A stretch of 24,019 nucleotides of DNA from an uncultured Lachnospiraceae bacterium (GCA_947631755.1 CANRMO010000006.1:1-24019), one strand, 5' to 3'. Positions 1 through 7,129 are shown, counted from the first letter of the stretch. Numbers and translations: made by a program. Notes: generated from the letters alone by a model not told the origin.

Positions 1-2
1 CA

Positions 3-866
3 TTTTTTATGATGGATCTTGACAATTTTAAAAATATAAATGACACCTATGGCCATGCGGTGGGGGATACACTCATTCTGGAATTTGTCGATATCATTAA
101 GAAGAATGTGAGGGAACACGATTATGTGTGCCGGATTGGCGGGGATGAATTTGCAATCTTTTTTCCTGAGATGGATAAGGAGCACGTAATCCGCCAGAGG
201 GCGGAAAATATTATGCGTCTGTTTGCACTTAGGCGAGATGAGCTCGGCTATCATGAGTGCTCCGTATCTATTGGCATTATGACAAAGTATGCGGGCAGCC
301 AGGAGATGACATTCCAGACACTGTATGACTACGCGGACAAAGCGTTGTATTTTGCAAAGAATAATGGAAAGGACGATTATCACATCTATTCCAGTCTGTC
401 GGAGAGTATGGATTTCGACGGACAGGCAGAAGCTAATATGAACCTGAACCAGCTTTTGCACCAGATTGAGGAGAGGAAATACCGGAGCGGCGCCTATGCC
501 GTGGAGTATGACCGGTTTGCCTACATCTATCAGTTTATTGCCAGAAACATTGAGCGGAGCAGGCAGCAGGTGCAGATCATCCTCGTCACTCTGAAGACCG
601 GGAACACTGGGGCGGTCACGCCGGAGACCATCGAGGATTCCATGATGCTTCTCGAGACGTCAATCATACGTTCCCTTCGCCGGGGCGATGTAACAACGAG
701 ATTCAGTCCTACACAACAGATCATTATCCTCATGGATGTAAATGAGGACAACGGCATTATGGTAGCTGAGCGCATTATGCAGAAATACAATGATCTGTCA
801 AATGGAAACCGGATACCTGCCCGGTATGATATTTCCGGCGTACCGGCGCTGATGCCAGAAGAATAG
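3..866 (+). CDS. Diguanylate cyclase (GGDEF), 5'-truncated by the window, with a degenerate second domain
   Basis: The reading frame is open from the window edge, so the true start is upstream; ATG at 9 is internal. Numbering from that ATG, residues 1-130 are a GGDEF domain that would make cyclic di-GMP from two GTP: the MDLDNFKNINDTYGHAVGD nucleotide/metal segment at 2-20, GGDEF at 44-48 and an RxxD inhibitory I-site (REHD, 35-38) exactly five residues before it. Both active-site and product-inhibition residues are therefore intact. Residues ~155-285 look like a second, degenerate GGDEF-like domain: RRGDVTTRF at 224-232 sits where the RxGDxxxRxGGDEF core would be, but GGDEF is replaced by SPTQQ (233-237). 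The N-terminal sensor is outside the window. Known biology links c-di-GMP to type IV pili in clostridia, but a functional link with the pil genes downstream is only inference. Confidence 0.9.
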   Translation, partial: FFMMDLDNFKNINDTYGHAVGDTLILEFVDIIKKNVREHDYVCRIGGDEFAIFFPEMDKEHVIRQRAENIMRLFALRRDELGYHECSVSIGIMTKYAGSQEMTFQTLYDYADKALYFAKNNGKDDYHIYSSLSESMDFDGQAEANMNLNQLLHQIEERKYRSGAYAVEYDRFAYIYQFIARNIERSRQQVQIILVTLKTGNTGAVTPETIEDSMMLLETSIIRSLRRGDVTTRFSPTQQIIILMDVNEDNGIMVAERIMQKYNDLSNGNRIPARYDISGVPALMPEE

Positions 867-901
867 TGTTAATATTTCCCCTGGATTTGCCGATATTAAC
901 A
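867..901. other. Inverted repeat just after the GGDEF gene
   Basis: A perfect 9-bp inverted repeat, TGTTAATAT (867-875) and ATATTAACA (893-901), with a 17-nt loop starts immediately after the stop codon. The arms are AT-rich and no T-run follows, so it is a poor intrinsic terminator; it could be a weak 3' end structure or a protein site. The role is unknown. Confidence 0.4.
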
Positions 902-995
902 GTAGAAGGATACAAGGATGTATCATTGAAACTGTTCAAATAAGCTCAAGGAGGAGATTAAAGCAAATGCGATATATGAAACCCAAACAAAAAAC

Positions 996-1235
996 GTGGA
1001 ACCCATAAACAATGTTTTTAAGGTAACAAAGTATCGCCAACAGGAAAAACAGTCATCTGGGGATGGCAGAGATTTTTCCGAAGTGCTAAAGAGAGAACAG
1101 GCAAATCAAGAAAAATTGAGTAACAAACCACGGAAAGAAGAGCCTCTCCGGCTTATGGGGGGACTGACTCAGTACAACAGACATGCGCTGGAAATATGCT
1201 TTTTCCTCTCTAGCGAAATGGATTACAAAGCCTGA
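996..1235 (+). CDS. Small unrecognised protein, 5' end uncertain, possibly frameshifted
   Basis: A 79-codon ORF from a GTG, hydrophilic (Lys/Gln/Glu rich) in the first 50 residues and ending in a more conserved-looking segment, MGGLTQYNRHALEICFFL, before DYKA. I do not recognise the family. The start is problematic. A good AAGGAGG site (948-954) precedes ATG at 967, but that ATG is in another frame and stops at 1006. The frame of this ORF is open upstream through the RBS region, with protein-like sequence but no ATG/GTG/TTG nearer than 996, which lies ~40 nt from the RBS. An A6 run (989-994) lies between. Either the start is the GTG at 996 without a good RBS, or a one-base indel separates the true start from the body. 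There is no signal peptide or membrane segment. Confidence 0.45.
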   Translation: MEPINNVFKVTKYRQQEKQSSGDGRDFSEVLKREQANQEKLSNKPRKEEPLRLMGGLTQYNRHALEICFFLSSEMDYKA

Positions 1236-1243
1236 AATACTGC

Positions 1244-1272
1244 TTGACAAGTCCAGGGGAATACGTTATACT
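1244..1272 (+). promoter_or_regulatory. Sigma-A-type promoter for ylxM-ffh
   Basis: TTGACA (1244-1249), a 17-nt spacer and TATACT (1267-1272), close to consensus. The start point should fall at about 1279-1281, inside the left arm of the terminator hairpin that follows. Confidence 0.8.
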
Positions 1273-1313
1273 ACCACCTGTAAAGAAAATAACTTTACAG
1301 GTGGTGTTTTTTT
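1273..1313 (+). terminator. Intrinsic terminator overlapping the ylxM promoter start point
   Basis: A perfect 13-bp stem (1273-1285 with 1293-1305), loop AAAATAA, then T7 at 1307-1313. It would stop transcripts arriving from upstream. Transcripts begun at the 1244-1272 promoter lack the outer half of the left arm, so should not form the full hairpin. The right arm contains AGGTGG (1299-1304), which is the only candidate Shine-Dalgarno for the GTG at 1314. Confidence 0.8.
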
Positions 1314-1682
1314 GTGCAGAGTGAAAAAGAGAAATCCTTTTCTGAACCGGATGAGATTGCGGAACTGTCTATGCTCTATGATTTTTATGGCCCGCTGCTG
1401 AAAGACGGCCACCGGCAGATTTTTGAAGATTATGTGTGGAATAACTTGTCGCTGAGTGAGATCGCAGAGGAGTGCCAGATCACGAGGCAGGGTGTATATG
1501 ATGTGGTGAGGCGCTGCCGGATCCGTCTGAGAGACTATGAGGACCGCCTGCATCTGGTTGAGAAATTCCGGGTCACGAAAATGAAATTGCGCGAGATCGA
1601 GGAGATGGTTTCCGACGGCTCGGATGAGAGTGTGGCCGGTAAAATCCGGAAACTGGCGCGGGAGATTTGTGAGATCATCTGA
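1314..1682 (+). CDS. ylxM: YlxM-type helix-turn-helix protein of the SRP operon
   Basis: A 122-residue protein matching the YlxM/p13 family, a sigma-70 region-4-like helix-turn-helix protein encoded next to ffh in Firmicutes and associated with the signal recognition particle. The family's LYDFYGPLL segment is at 21-29 and the HTH with ARQGVYD-like core (SEIAEECQITRQGVYDVVRR) spans about 48-67. The C-terminal half is charged and helical. GTG at 1314 is the first start, with AGGTGG nine bases upstream inside the terminator right arm. An alternative ATG at 1371 (residue 20) would give a family-like start just before the LYDFYG motif but has no better RBS. ffh follows after 53 nt, suggesting co-transcription from the promoter at 1244-1272. 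Confidence 0.85.
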   Translation: MQSEKEKSFSEPDEIAELSMLYDFYGPLLKDGHRQIFEDYVWNNLSLSEIAEECQITRQGVYDVVRRCRIRLRDYEDRLHLVEKFRVTKMKLREIEEMVSDGSDESVAGKIRKLAREICEII

Positions 1683-1735
1683 CTGTTCTGCCGTGATCCG
1701 CGTGTAGCAATGATTTAGGAGAGAGGTGCTGTTGT

Positions 1736-3088
1736 ATGGCGTTTGACAGTTTGTCCGCAAAATTGCAGAATGTTTTCAAAAACCTCCGCGGCAAGGGAAG
1801 ACTGACTGAGGCGGATGTGAAAGCTGCCCTGAAGGAAGTGAAGATGGCTCTTCTTGAAGCTGACGTGAATTTCCGTGTGGTGAAGCAGTTCACTAAGGCG
1901 GTGCAGGAAAAGGCGGTAGGCGAGGATGTGCTGAACAGCCTGACCCCGGCCCAGACGGTGATCAAGTATGTAAATGAAGAGATGGTCAATATGATGGGCG
2001 GGACAGAAGCGGAAATGAAGCTTCTGCCAGGAAATGAGATGACAGTCATTATGATGTGCGGCCTGCAGGGCGCCGGCAAGACGACGGCGACGGCTAAAAT
2101 TGCGGGAAAGCTCAAGAGTAAGGGGAGAAGGCCGCTTCTGGTAGCCTGTGATGTGTATCGGCCGGCGGCGGTAGAACAGCTACAGATCAATGGAGATAAA
2201 GTAGAAGTGCCGGTCTTTTCTATGGGGACTAACCATAATCCGGTGGATATTGCAAAGGCAGGGGTGGAGCACGCAAAGGCTAATGGGAATAATGTTGTGA
2301 TTCTTGATACGGCCGGCCGCCTCCATGTGGATGAGGAGATGATGGAGGAGCTCCAGCTCATAAAGGAGAATGTAGAGGTTTACCAGACAATTCTTGTTGT
2401 GGACTCTATGACCGGACAGGATGCTGTGAATGTCGCCTCCTCTTTTCATGAGAAACTGAGTGTGGACGGAGTTGTCCTGACAAAACTGGACAGCGATACG
2501 AGGGGCGGTGCCGCCCTGTCCATACGCGCGGTGACCGGATGTCCGATCTACTTTGCCGGCACAGGGGAGAAGCTCTCGGATCTGGAACAGTTTTATCCGG
2601 ACCGCATGGCCTCCCGTATTCTTGGAATGGGAGATGTGCTGACTCTGATCGAAAAAGCGGAGGCGGAGATCGACGAGGAAAAAGCAGCACAGATGGCGAG
2701 GAAATTCAAAAAGGCAGAGTTTGATTTTAATGATTTCCTGGATCAGATGCAGCAGATGAAGAAAATGGGCGGCCTCTCCAGTATTCTCAGTATGATGCCG
2801 GGTATGGGACTTCCGGCTGATTTGGAAATTGACGATGACGCTTTGAAAGGGACGGAGGCGATCATTTACTCTATGACGATTGAGGAGCGCACAAATCCGA
2901 ATATTATAAACCCGTCCCGTAAACGCCGTATCGCAAATGGTGCGGGGGTGGATATCAGTGAGGTGAACCGCCTGATGAAGCAGTTTGAGCAGAGCAAGAA
3001 GATGATGAAGCAGATGTCTGGCATGATGTCCGGCAAAGGCCGGAAGAGAGGCGGTTTTAAATTTCCGTTTGGAGGAATGGGGATGTAA
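1736..3088 (+). CDS. ffh: Signal recognition particle GTPase Ffh
   Basis: A 450-residue SRP54-family protein, of normal length for bacteria. It binds 4.5S/SRP RNA and signal sequences and docks with FtsY to deliver nascent membrane and secreted proteins. Seen in order: N-terminal helical bundle (1-~90), P-loop GLQGAGKTT (109-117), DVYRPAA (139-145), DTAGR (191-195), TKLD (249-252), the DTRGGA motif (254-259), and a Met-rich M domain (~320-450) with the RNA-binding SRKRRIA stretch at 394-400. The C-terminus ends in a Gly/Met/Phe-rich tail. A GGAGAGAGGTG site lies upstream of ATG 1736. It sits between ylxM and rpsP, as in many Firmicutes. Confidence 0.97.
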   Translation: MAFDSLSAKLQNVFKNLRGKGRLTEADVKAALKEVKMALLEADVNFRVVKQFTKAVQEKAVGEDVLNSLTPAQTVIKYVNEEMVNMMGGTEAEMKLLPGNEMTVIMMCGLQGAGKTTATAKIAGKLKSKGRRPLLVACDVYRPAAVEQLQINGDKVEVPVFSMGTNHNPVDIAKAGVEHAKANGNNVVILDTAGRLHVDEEMMEELQLIKENVEVYQTILVVDSMTGQDAVNVASSFHEKLSVDGVVLTKLDSDTRGGAALSIRAVTGCPIYFAGTGEKLSDLEQFYPDRMASRILGMGDVLTLIEKAEAEIDEEKAAQMARKFKKAEFDFNDFLDQMQQMKKMGGLSSILSMMPGMGLPADLEIDDDALKGTEAIIYSMTIEERTNPNIINPSRKRRIANGAGVDISEVNRLMKQFEQSKKMMKQMSGMMSGKGRKRGGFKFPFGGMGM

Positions 3089-3134
3089 TCCTTTCCTATT
3101 ATAAATATTACAGGACAAGAAGGAGGTGAAAGAC

Positions 3135-3380
3135 ATGGCAGTAAAAATCCGGTTAAAGAGATTAGGTCAGAAGAAGTCGCCATTTTATAGAATTGTTGTC
3201 GCTGATGAGAGAAATTCAAGAGACGGTAAGAATATCGAAGAAATCGGTACTTATGACCCGAATCAGGAGCCGAGTCTTGTGAAGATTGATGAAGAGGCAG
3301 CAAAAAAATGGCTCTCGAATGGAGCCCAGCCTACAGATGTTGTTGCCCGTTTGTTCAAACAGGCAGGCATTGAGAAGTAA
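3135..3380 (+). CDS. rpsP: 30S ribosomal protein S16
   Basis: An 81-residue S16 with the typical N-terminus [20 protein letters not shown] and the YDP motif at ~43-45 (GTYDPNQEP). S16 binds 16S rRNA early in 30S assembly. The correct start is ATG 3135 with AGGAGGTGA (3121-3129) upstream; the GTG at 3126 lies inside that Shine-Dalgarno and is not the start. It lies 46 nt after ffh and 13 nt before khpA. Confidence 0.97.
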   Translation: MAVKIRLKRLGQKKSPFYRIVVADERNSRDGKNIEEIGTYDPNQEPSLVKIDEEAAKKWLSNGAQPTDVVARLFKQAGIEK

Positions 3381-3393
3381 CATGGAGGTCAGT

Positions 3394-3621
3394 ATGAAGG
3401 AATTAGTAGAAGTGATTGCCCGTTCGCTTGTAGACAACCCGGATGAGGTCGTTGTCACTGAGACGGAGGATGAGGAACAGATTGTTCTGAATCTCACGGT
3501 TGCCCAGGATGATATGGGCAAGGTGATCGGAAAGCAGGGGAAGATTGCCAAGGCGATCCGCACTGTTGTCCGTGCTGCAGGCTCGAAAGGCAATAAAAAA
3601 ATCATGGTTGATATCCAGTAG
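3394..3621 (+). CDS. khpA: KH-domain RNA-binding protein KhpA (YlqC)
   Basis: A 75-residue single-KH-domain protein. The GXXG loop is IGKQGK in the segment GKVIGKQGKIAKAIRTVV (~47-64), followed by a basic C-terminal strand. In Firmicutes KhpA pairs with KhpB/Jag as an RNA chaperone and small-RNA binder affecting cell division. ATG 3394 is preceded by TGGAGGT (3383-3389) at five bases, and this MKELVEVIARSLVD start matches the family. Longer upstream extensions of the frame overlap rpsP and are not credible. Its position between rpsP and rimM is the usual one. A hairpin terminator begins 12 nt after the stop. Confidence 0.95.
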   Translation: MKELVEVIARSLVDNPDEVVVTETEDEEQIVLNLTVAQDDMGKVIGKQGKIAKAIRTVVRAAGSKGNKKIMVDIQ

Positions 3622-3633
3622 TATTGAGACTCA

Positions 3634-3683
3634 AAAAAGTTCAGGCCAGGCAGCCCACGGGCTGGTTTGTCCCTGGACTTTTT
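3634..3683 (+). terminator. Hairpin terminator between khpA and rimM
   Basis: AAAAAGTTCAGG (3634-3645) pairs with CCTGGACTTTTT (3672-3683) with one G-U pair, and an inner CAGCC/GGCTG stem with a CACG loop caps it. The right arm ends in a T5 run. The A- and T-ended arms mean it could act in both directions. It would end or attenuate the ylxM-ffh-rpsP-khpA transcript before rimM; I see no clear new promoter before rimM, so partial read-through is likely. Confidence 0.7.
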
Positions 3684-3726
3684 CTCATAGAGAAATTATG
3701 AAAATCAGGAAGAGATGAGGAATAGA

Positions 3727-4239
3727 ATGGAAGATATGTTGCGGATCGGTGTTGTCACAACTACCCACGGGATCCGGGGTGAAGTGAAAGTGTTTCCCAC
3801 GACAGACGACATCCGGCGTTTTGATCTGTGTGACGAGGTCATTCTCGTGACGAAAAAAGGAAATCTCACCCTGCATGTCCAGGGAGTGAAGTATTTTAAA
3901 AATATGGTAATTCTCAAGTTTAGGGAATTTAATGATATCAATGAGGTGGAGGAATTTAAAAAATGCGACCTCATGGTCACGAGGGAGAATGCCCTTCCGC
4001 TGGAAGAGGGAAGTTACTATCTCTGTGATGTTGTGGGGGCCAGTGTCCGGGAGGAGGATGGAAGCCCGATCGGAGTAGTGACCGATGTGATTGAGACAGG
4101 GGCAAATTATGTGTTTGAGATTGAGATGGACGGGGGGCGGAAAGTGCTGTTTCCTGTGATACCGGAGTGCATAAAGAATGTGGATACGGAGGAGGGGATC
4201 GTCACTGCTCACATTATGAAAGGGTTGGTTGAGGAATGA
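3727..4239 (+). CDS. rimM: Ribosome maturation factor RimM
   Basis: A 170-residue RimM, of normal length. The N-terminal RimM domain carries the hallmark [16 protein letters not shown] (~7-22) and the TTDD turn; the C-terminal PRC-barrel (~95-170) includes the GASV...IGVVTDV segment. It binds S19 and helps mature the 30S head. I choose ATG 3727 (MEDMLRIG), with GAGG at 3717-3720 six bases upstream, because it matches the family start; ATG 3715 would add MRNR and has AGGA only four bases away. The stop overlaps the trmD start as ATGA at 4236-4239, so the two are translationally coupled. Confidence 0.95.
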   Translation: MEDMLRIGVVTTTHGIRGEVKVFPTTDDIRRFDLCDEVILVTKKGNLTLHVQGVKYFKNMVILKFREFNDINEVEEFKKCDLMVTRENALPLEEGSYYLCDVVGASVREEDGSPIGVVTDVIETGANYVFEIEMDGGRKVLFPVIPECIKNVDTEEGIVTAHIMKGLVEE

Positions 4240-4934
4240 AATATTACGTCATGACACTTTTTCCGGATATGATCCGGCAGGGAATGAACACAAGTGTGAT
4301 CGGCAGGGCGATCGCTAATGGGTATATTGAGCTCGCTGTCCGGAATATTCGGGATTATACGCTGGATAAACATTTAAAAGTGGACGATTATCCCTACGGG
4401 GGCGGGGCCGGCCTTGTGATGGAGGCGGAGCCGGTATACCGCTGTTATGAGGCAATCTGCAGTGAGGCGGGGGAGGTGCCGAGGGTGATCTATCTGACGC
4501 CTCAGGGGGAAGTGTTTTGCCAGCCGGTGGCAGAGAACTTGTCTGGGGAGGAGACACTGATTTTTTTGTGCGGCCACTATGAGGGGGTTGACGAGCGGGT
4601 GCTCGAGGAAATTGTCACAGACTATGTTTCAATCGGTGATTACGTGTTGACAGGGGGCGAGTTGCCGGCTATGGTAATGATGGATGCCATTGCGAGACTT
4701 GTCCCGGGCGTGCTTAATAACGGGGAGTCGGCGGAGACAGAGAGTTTTTCTGACGGTTTGCTGGAATATCCCCAGTACACGAGGCCGGTGAAGTTCCGGG
4801 GCCGGGAAGTGCCGGAAATTCTCCTGAGCGGACACCATGAGAATATCCGGAAATGGAGGCAGGAGCAGTCTGAGAGGCGGACGGCGAAATGGCGCCCGGA
4901 TCTGTACGAGCGCTGGCGTCTCCGCCGCTCATAG
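4236..4934 (+). CDS. trmD: tRNA (guanine-N1)-methyltransferase TrmD, with Glu at position 169
   Basis: A 232-residue SPOUT-class methyltransferase that makes m1G37 in tRNA from S-adenosylmethionine, preventing frameshifts. Seen: [11 protein letters not shown] (53-62), [10 protein letters not shown] (85-94), the knot elements [11 protein letters not shown] (111-121) and [14 protein letters not shown] (132-145), and [10 protein letters not shown] (175-184). The residue corresponding by eye to the catalytic Asp169 of E. coli/H. influenzae TrmD is Glu169 here (AETESFSDG). The protein is slightly short at the C-terminus (family ~240-250). It overlaps rimM by four bases. rplS, which usually follows trmD, is not present; the next gene is hisB behind its own promoter. 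I see no convincing terminator after trmD. Confidence 0.96.
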   Translation: MKYYVMTLFPDMIRQGMNTSVIGRAIANGYIELAVRNIRDYTLDKHLKVDDYPYGGGAGLVMEAEPVYRCYEAICSEAGEVPRVIYLTPQGEVFCQPVAENLSGEETLIFLCGHYEGVDERVLEEIVTDYVSIGDYVLTGGELPAMVMMDAIARLVPGVLNNGESAETESFSDGLLEYPQYTRPVKFRGREVPEILLSGHHENIRKWRQEQSERRTAKWRPDLYERWRLRRS

Positions 4935-4970
4935 TTCCGCCTGCCTTTTTAGAAAAGTTATTGCTGTGAC

Positions 4971-4999
4971 TTGCTTTTTTAGCGGGAACACGGTATAAT
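4971..4999 (+). promoter_or_regulatory. Promoter for hisB-hisIE (and possibly pilBTC)
   Basis: TTGCTT (4971-4976), a 17-nt spacer and a perfect TATAAT (4994-4999). Predicted start at about 5006, giving a leader of ~65 nt, too short for a T-box. A weak TACAG/CTGTA pairing is the only structure seen in the leader. Confidence 0.7.
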
Positions 5000-5071
5000 A
5001 TTTATATTAATACAGGTTTTGTACTGTAGGGTGTTTTGCTATATCGGCAGTGCAGGCACAGGAGGAATGTT

Positions 5072-5659
5072 ATGAGTCGTTTCGCCAGAGTGGAGCGGAA
5101 TACAAGAGAGACCCAGATTGAAGTGGAGCTGGAACTGGACGGGACTGGTAAATATGAGATTGATACCGGTATTGGTTTTTTTGACCATATGCTGGAGGGA
5201 TTTGCCCGCCACGGTCTCTTTGATCTGACGGTCAGAGTGCAGGGGGATATCCATGTGGATGCGCACCACACGGTGGAGGACACGGGTATTGTTATCGGCC
5301 AGGCATTTTTGGAGGCTCTTGCTGACAAGGCCGGGATTGCCCGTTTTGGATATTTTATTTTGCCGATGGACGATGCGCTGGTGCTCTCGTCCCTGGATCT
5401 GTCGGGGAGGGTGTATTTTAATTATGAAGCAGACCTGAGAGCCGGGCGTCTGGGAACTATGGAGACGGAGACAGTCCGGGAGTTTTTCATGGGACTTGCG
5501 TCGGGGGCTCAGATGAATCTGCATATTCTGCAGATGGCGGGAGAGAATACACATCATATCGTTGAGGCAATGTTTAAATCTGTTGCCAAGTCCATGGATA
5601 TGGCTTCCGGGAAAGACGAGAGGATAGAGGGAGTTCTTTCTACTAAGGGAGTATTATAG
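5072..5659 (+). CDS. hisB: Imidazoleglycerol-phosphate dehydratase
   Basis: A 195-residue monofunctional HisB that dehydrates imidazole glycerol phosphate to imidazole acetol phosphate (histidine pathway, Mn-dependent). The metal-binding motifs are all present: GIGFFDHML (33-41), HVDAHHTVEDTGI (61-73) and GENTHHIVEAMFKS (157-170). There is no fused phosphatase domain. GGAGG (5061-5065) lies six bases before ATG 5072; the in-frame ATG-less extension upstream is not needed, and ATG 5067 stops after two codons. The gene is the first behind the 4971-4999 promoter, with hisIE 69 nt downstream. Other his genes are not in the window. Confidence 0.97.
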   Translation: MSRFARVERNTRETQIEVELELDGTGKYEIDTGIGFFDHMLEGFARHGLFDLTVRVQGDIHVDAHHTVEDTGIVIGQAFLEALADKAGIARFGYFILPMDDALVLSSLDLSGRVYFNYEADLRAGRLGTMETETVREFFMGLASGAQMNLHILQMAGENTHHIVEAMFKSVAKSMDMASGKDERIEGVLSTKGVL

Positions 5660-5728
5660 GGAATTGTGGCGGAACAAATTTTTATATTTCGAAGCAATTC
5701 TTAAAGGGAGCAGGAGAGGAGAGTCGCA

Positions 5729-6970
5729 GTGGCATACAAAAAGATCATCCCGTTTATCAACGGTGAAAATGAACTGGCATCCAGCATTGTGAAACTGGCG
5801 GAGGAGTATTGTTTTTCCGGGGCGGATGAATTATTTATATATAATTATTCGAAAATAGAGAGGGAGAGAGAAGAATTTCTTGCCGCTCTGAAAGCGGTTG
5901 ATAAGGCAATTGACATTCCATTTATGGCGGGGATGTACGCAGGCCGTTTTGAAGACGTGAAGAAAGTGTTTTATACCGGGGCAGACAGGGTGGTCATAAA
6001 GTATGAGATCTGCCCGGATGAGAGCGTGGTCAAAGAGGCGGCCGGTCGGTTTGGCGGGGATAAGATACTGATCGAGGTGGACGCGGATATTGCATTTGAG
6101 AGGATTGCATTTCCTGTGGATACATTGCTGGTCAAACATGTGGATGCGGATGAACTGTTCCAGAAGAAGGTCACAGCGTGTGGGAAGAAAGTCATTATCC
6201 GTGACAGCCTGCTCCGCAATGATCTGGGCGACTTGATGCGCATGGATGGCATTCTGGGAGTTTCCACAAATTATTATAAAAATAAAGACTTGTATAGAGT
6301 AAAGAGAAAGATGAAAGAGAGCGGCATAGAGATCAATACGTTTGAGTCGCAAATGCCTTTTTCTGAGATGAAGACAGACGAACATGGCCTGATTCCGTGT
6401 ATTGTGCAGGATTACCGCACAAATCAGGTGTTGATGATGGCCTATATGAATGAGGAGTCCTATTATAAAACGTGTGAGACTGGAAAAATGACTTATTTCA
6501 GCCGCAGCCGCCAGAAACTCTGGTGCAAGGGTGACACATCGGGCCACTACCAGTATGTAAAAGAGCTGGCTCTGGATTGCGATAATGATACGATCCTGGC
6601 AAAGGTTCATCAGGTTGGTGCCGCCTGCCACACCGGGGCATACAGCTGCTTTTTTAAAGAGCTGGCGAAGAAGGATTATGTAGATACAAATCCGCTCACG
6701 ATCCTGGAAGAGGATTTTGCCACGATCCTCAACCGCAGGGAGCATCCGAGAGAGGGCTCATACACGAATTATCTGTTTACAAAGGGGCTTGACAAGATTT
6801 TGAAGAAGTGTGGTGAAGAGGCTTCTGAAATAATTATTGCGGCAAAAAATCCGGATTCTGAGGAGTTGAAATATGAAATTGCGGATTTTCTGTATCATAT
6901 GATGGTTCTGATGGCTGAGTGCGGCCTGACATGGGAGGATGTAACAAAGGAGTTGGCGAACAGGAGGTAA
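5729..6970 (+). CDS. hisIE: HisIE fused to an N-terminal degenerate HisF-like barrel
   Basis: A 413-residue protein. Residues ~217-310 are phosphoribosyl-AMP cyclohydrolase (HisI): SRSRQKLWCKGDTSGH (258-273), metal-binding DCDNDTI (283-289) and GAACHTGAYSCF (297-308) with Zn/Mg ligands intact. Residues ~325-413 are phosphoribosyl-ATP pyrophosphatase (HisE): KCGEEASEIIIAAK (360-373) and EIADFLYHMMVLM (383-395). Together they do steps 2 and 3 of histidine synthesis. HisIE is normally ~200 residues; the extra N-terminal ~205 residues follow HisF by eye (KKIIPFI 4-10, GADELFIYNYS 31-41, IPFMAG 63-68, GADRVVIKYE 84-93, ILIEVDAD 113-120). The HisF Asp11 position is Asn11, the VGGG phosphate loop is MAGM, and the barrel appears shortened, so cyclase activity is unlikely. 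The start is GTG 5729 behind GGAGAGG. Confidence 0.93.
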   Translation: MAYKKIIPFINGENELASSIVKLAEEYCFSGADELFIYNYSKIEREREEFLAALKAVDKAIDIPFMAGMYAGRFEDVKKVFYTGADRVVIKYEICPDESVVKEAAGRFGGDKILIEVDADIAFERIAFPVDTLLVKHVDADELFQKKVTACGKKVIIRDSLLRNDLGDLMRMDGILGVSTNYYKNKDLYRVKRKMKESGIEINTFESQMPFSEMKTDEHGLIPCIVQDYRTNQVLMMAYMNEESYYKTCETGKMTYFSRSRQKLWCKGDTSGHYQYVKELALDCDNDTILAKVHQVGAACHTGAYSCFFKELAKKDYVDTNPLTILEEDFATILNRREHPREGSYTNYLFTKGLDKILKKCGEEASEIIIAAKNPDSEELKYEIADFLYHMMVLMAECGLTWEDVTKELANRR

Positions 6971-6976
6971 TGCAGA

Positions 6977-7117
6977 ATGACGTTGTTGATGGCTTTTGGG
7001 GAATATGTGGCAAAGATGGCAGTGTTTGTTGTTGTTGCGGCAGCTGGGATCGCGATAGGTATTAAGCTGAGAAAGAGTAAAAACGCGAAAGAACAGCTGC
7101 TTGAAGAACAGGAGTAA
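6977..7117 (+). CDS. 46-residue single-pass membrane protein between hisIE and pilB
   Basis: A short ORF starting at ATG 6977 with AGGAGG (6962-6967) nine bases upstream inside the end of hisIE, and ending TAA at 7115-7117. The product has a hydrophobic helix at ~14-31 (MAVFVVVAAAGIAIGI), then a basic stretch KLRKSK, then an acidic/Gln tail, consistent with a single-span protein with its C-terminus inside. The strong RBS and the tight packing (6 nt after hisIE, 12 nt before pilB) argue it is a real gene. I do not recognise a function; its position suggests either a leftover operon peptide or a small partner of the histidine or pilus proteins. Confidence 0.7.
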   Translation: MTLLMAFGEYVAKMAVFVVVAAAGIAIGIKLRKSKNAKEQLLEEQE

Positions 7118-7129
7118 TGGTGAGGAACT

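Noticed and set aside
989..996. Classical A AAA AAC -1 frameshift heptamer in the small ORF
   Set aside because: The heptamer occurs but in the wrong phase for the frame starting at ATG 967, and no downstream stimulatory structure is evident; slippage on the A run remains only a possibility.
3126..3134. GTG start for rpsP
   Set aside because: It lies inside the AGGAGGTGA Shine-Dalgarno; ATG 3135 gives the standard S16 N-terminus.
2180..3136. 318-codon - strand frame opposite ffh
   Set aside because: A shadow of ffh, whose motifs are unambiguous; no RBS or family resemblance.
3286..3393. N-terminal extension of khpA
   Set aside because: It overlaps rpsP in another frame; ATG 3394 has a proper RBS and family-like length.
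5000..5071. T-box or histidine attenuator before hisB
   Set aside because: The leader is only ~65 nt and shows no T-box core, His codon run or terminator hairpin.
5831..6745. 304-codon - strand frame opposite hisIE
   Set aside because: A shadow of the recognised HisIE coding frame with low-quality, His/Ile-rich translation.
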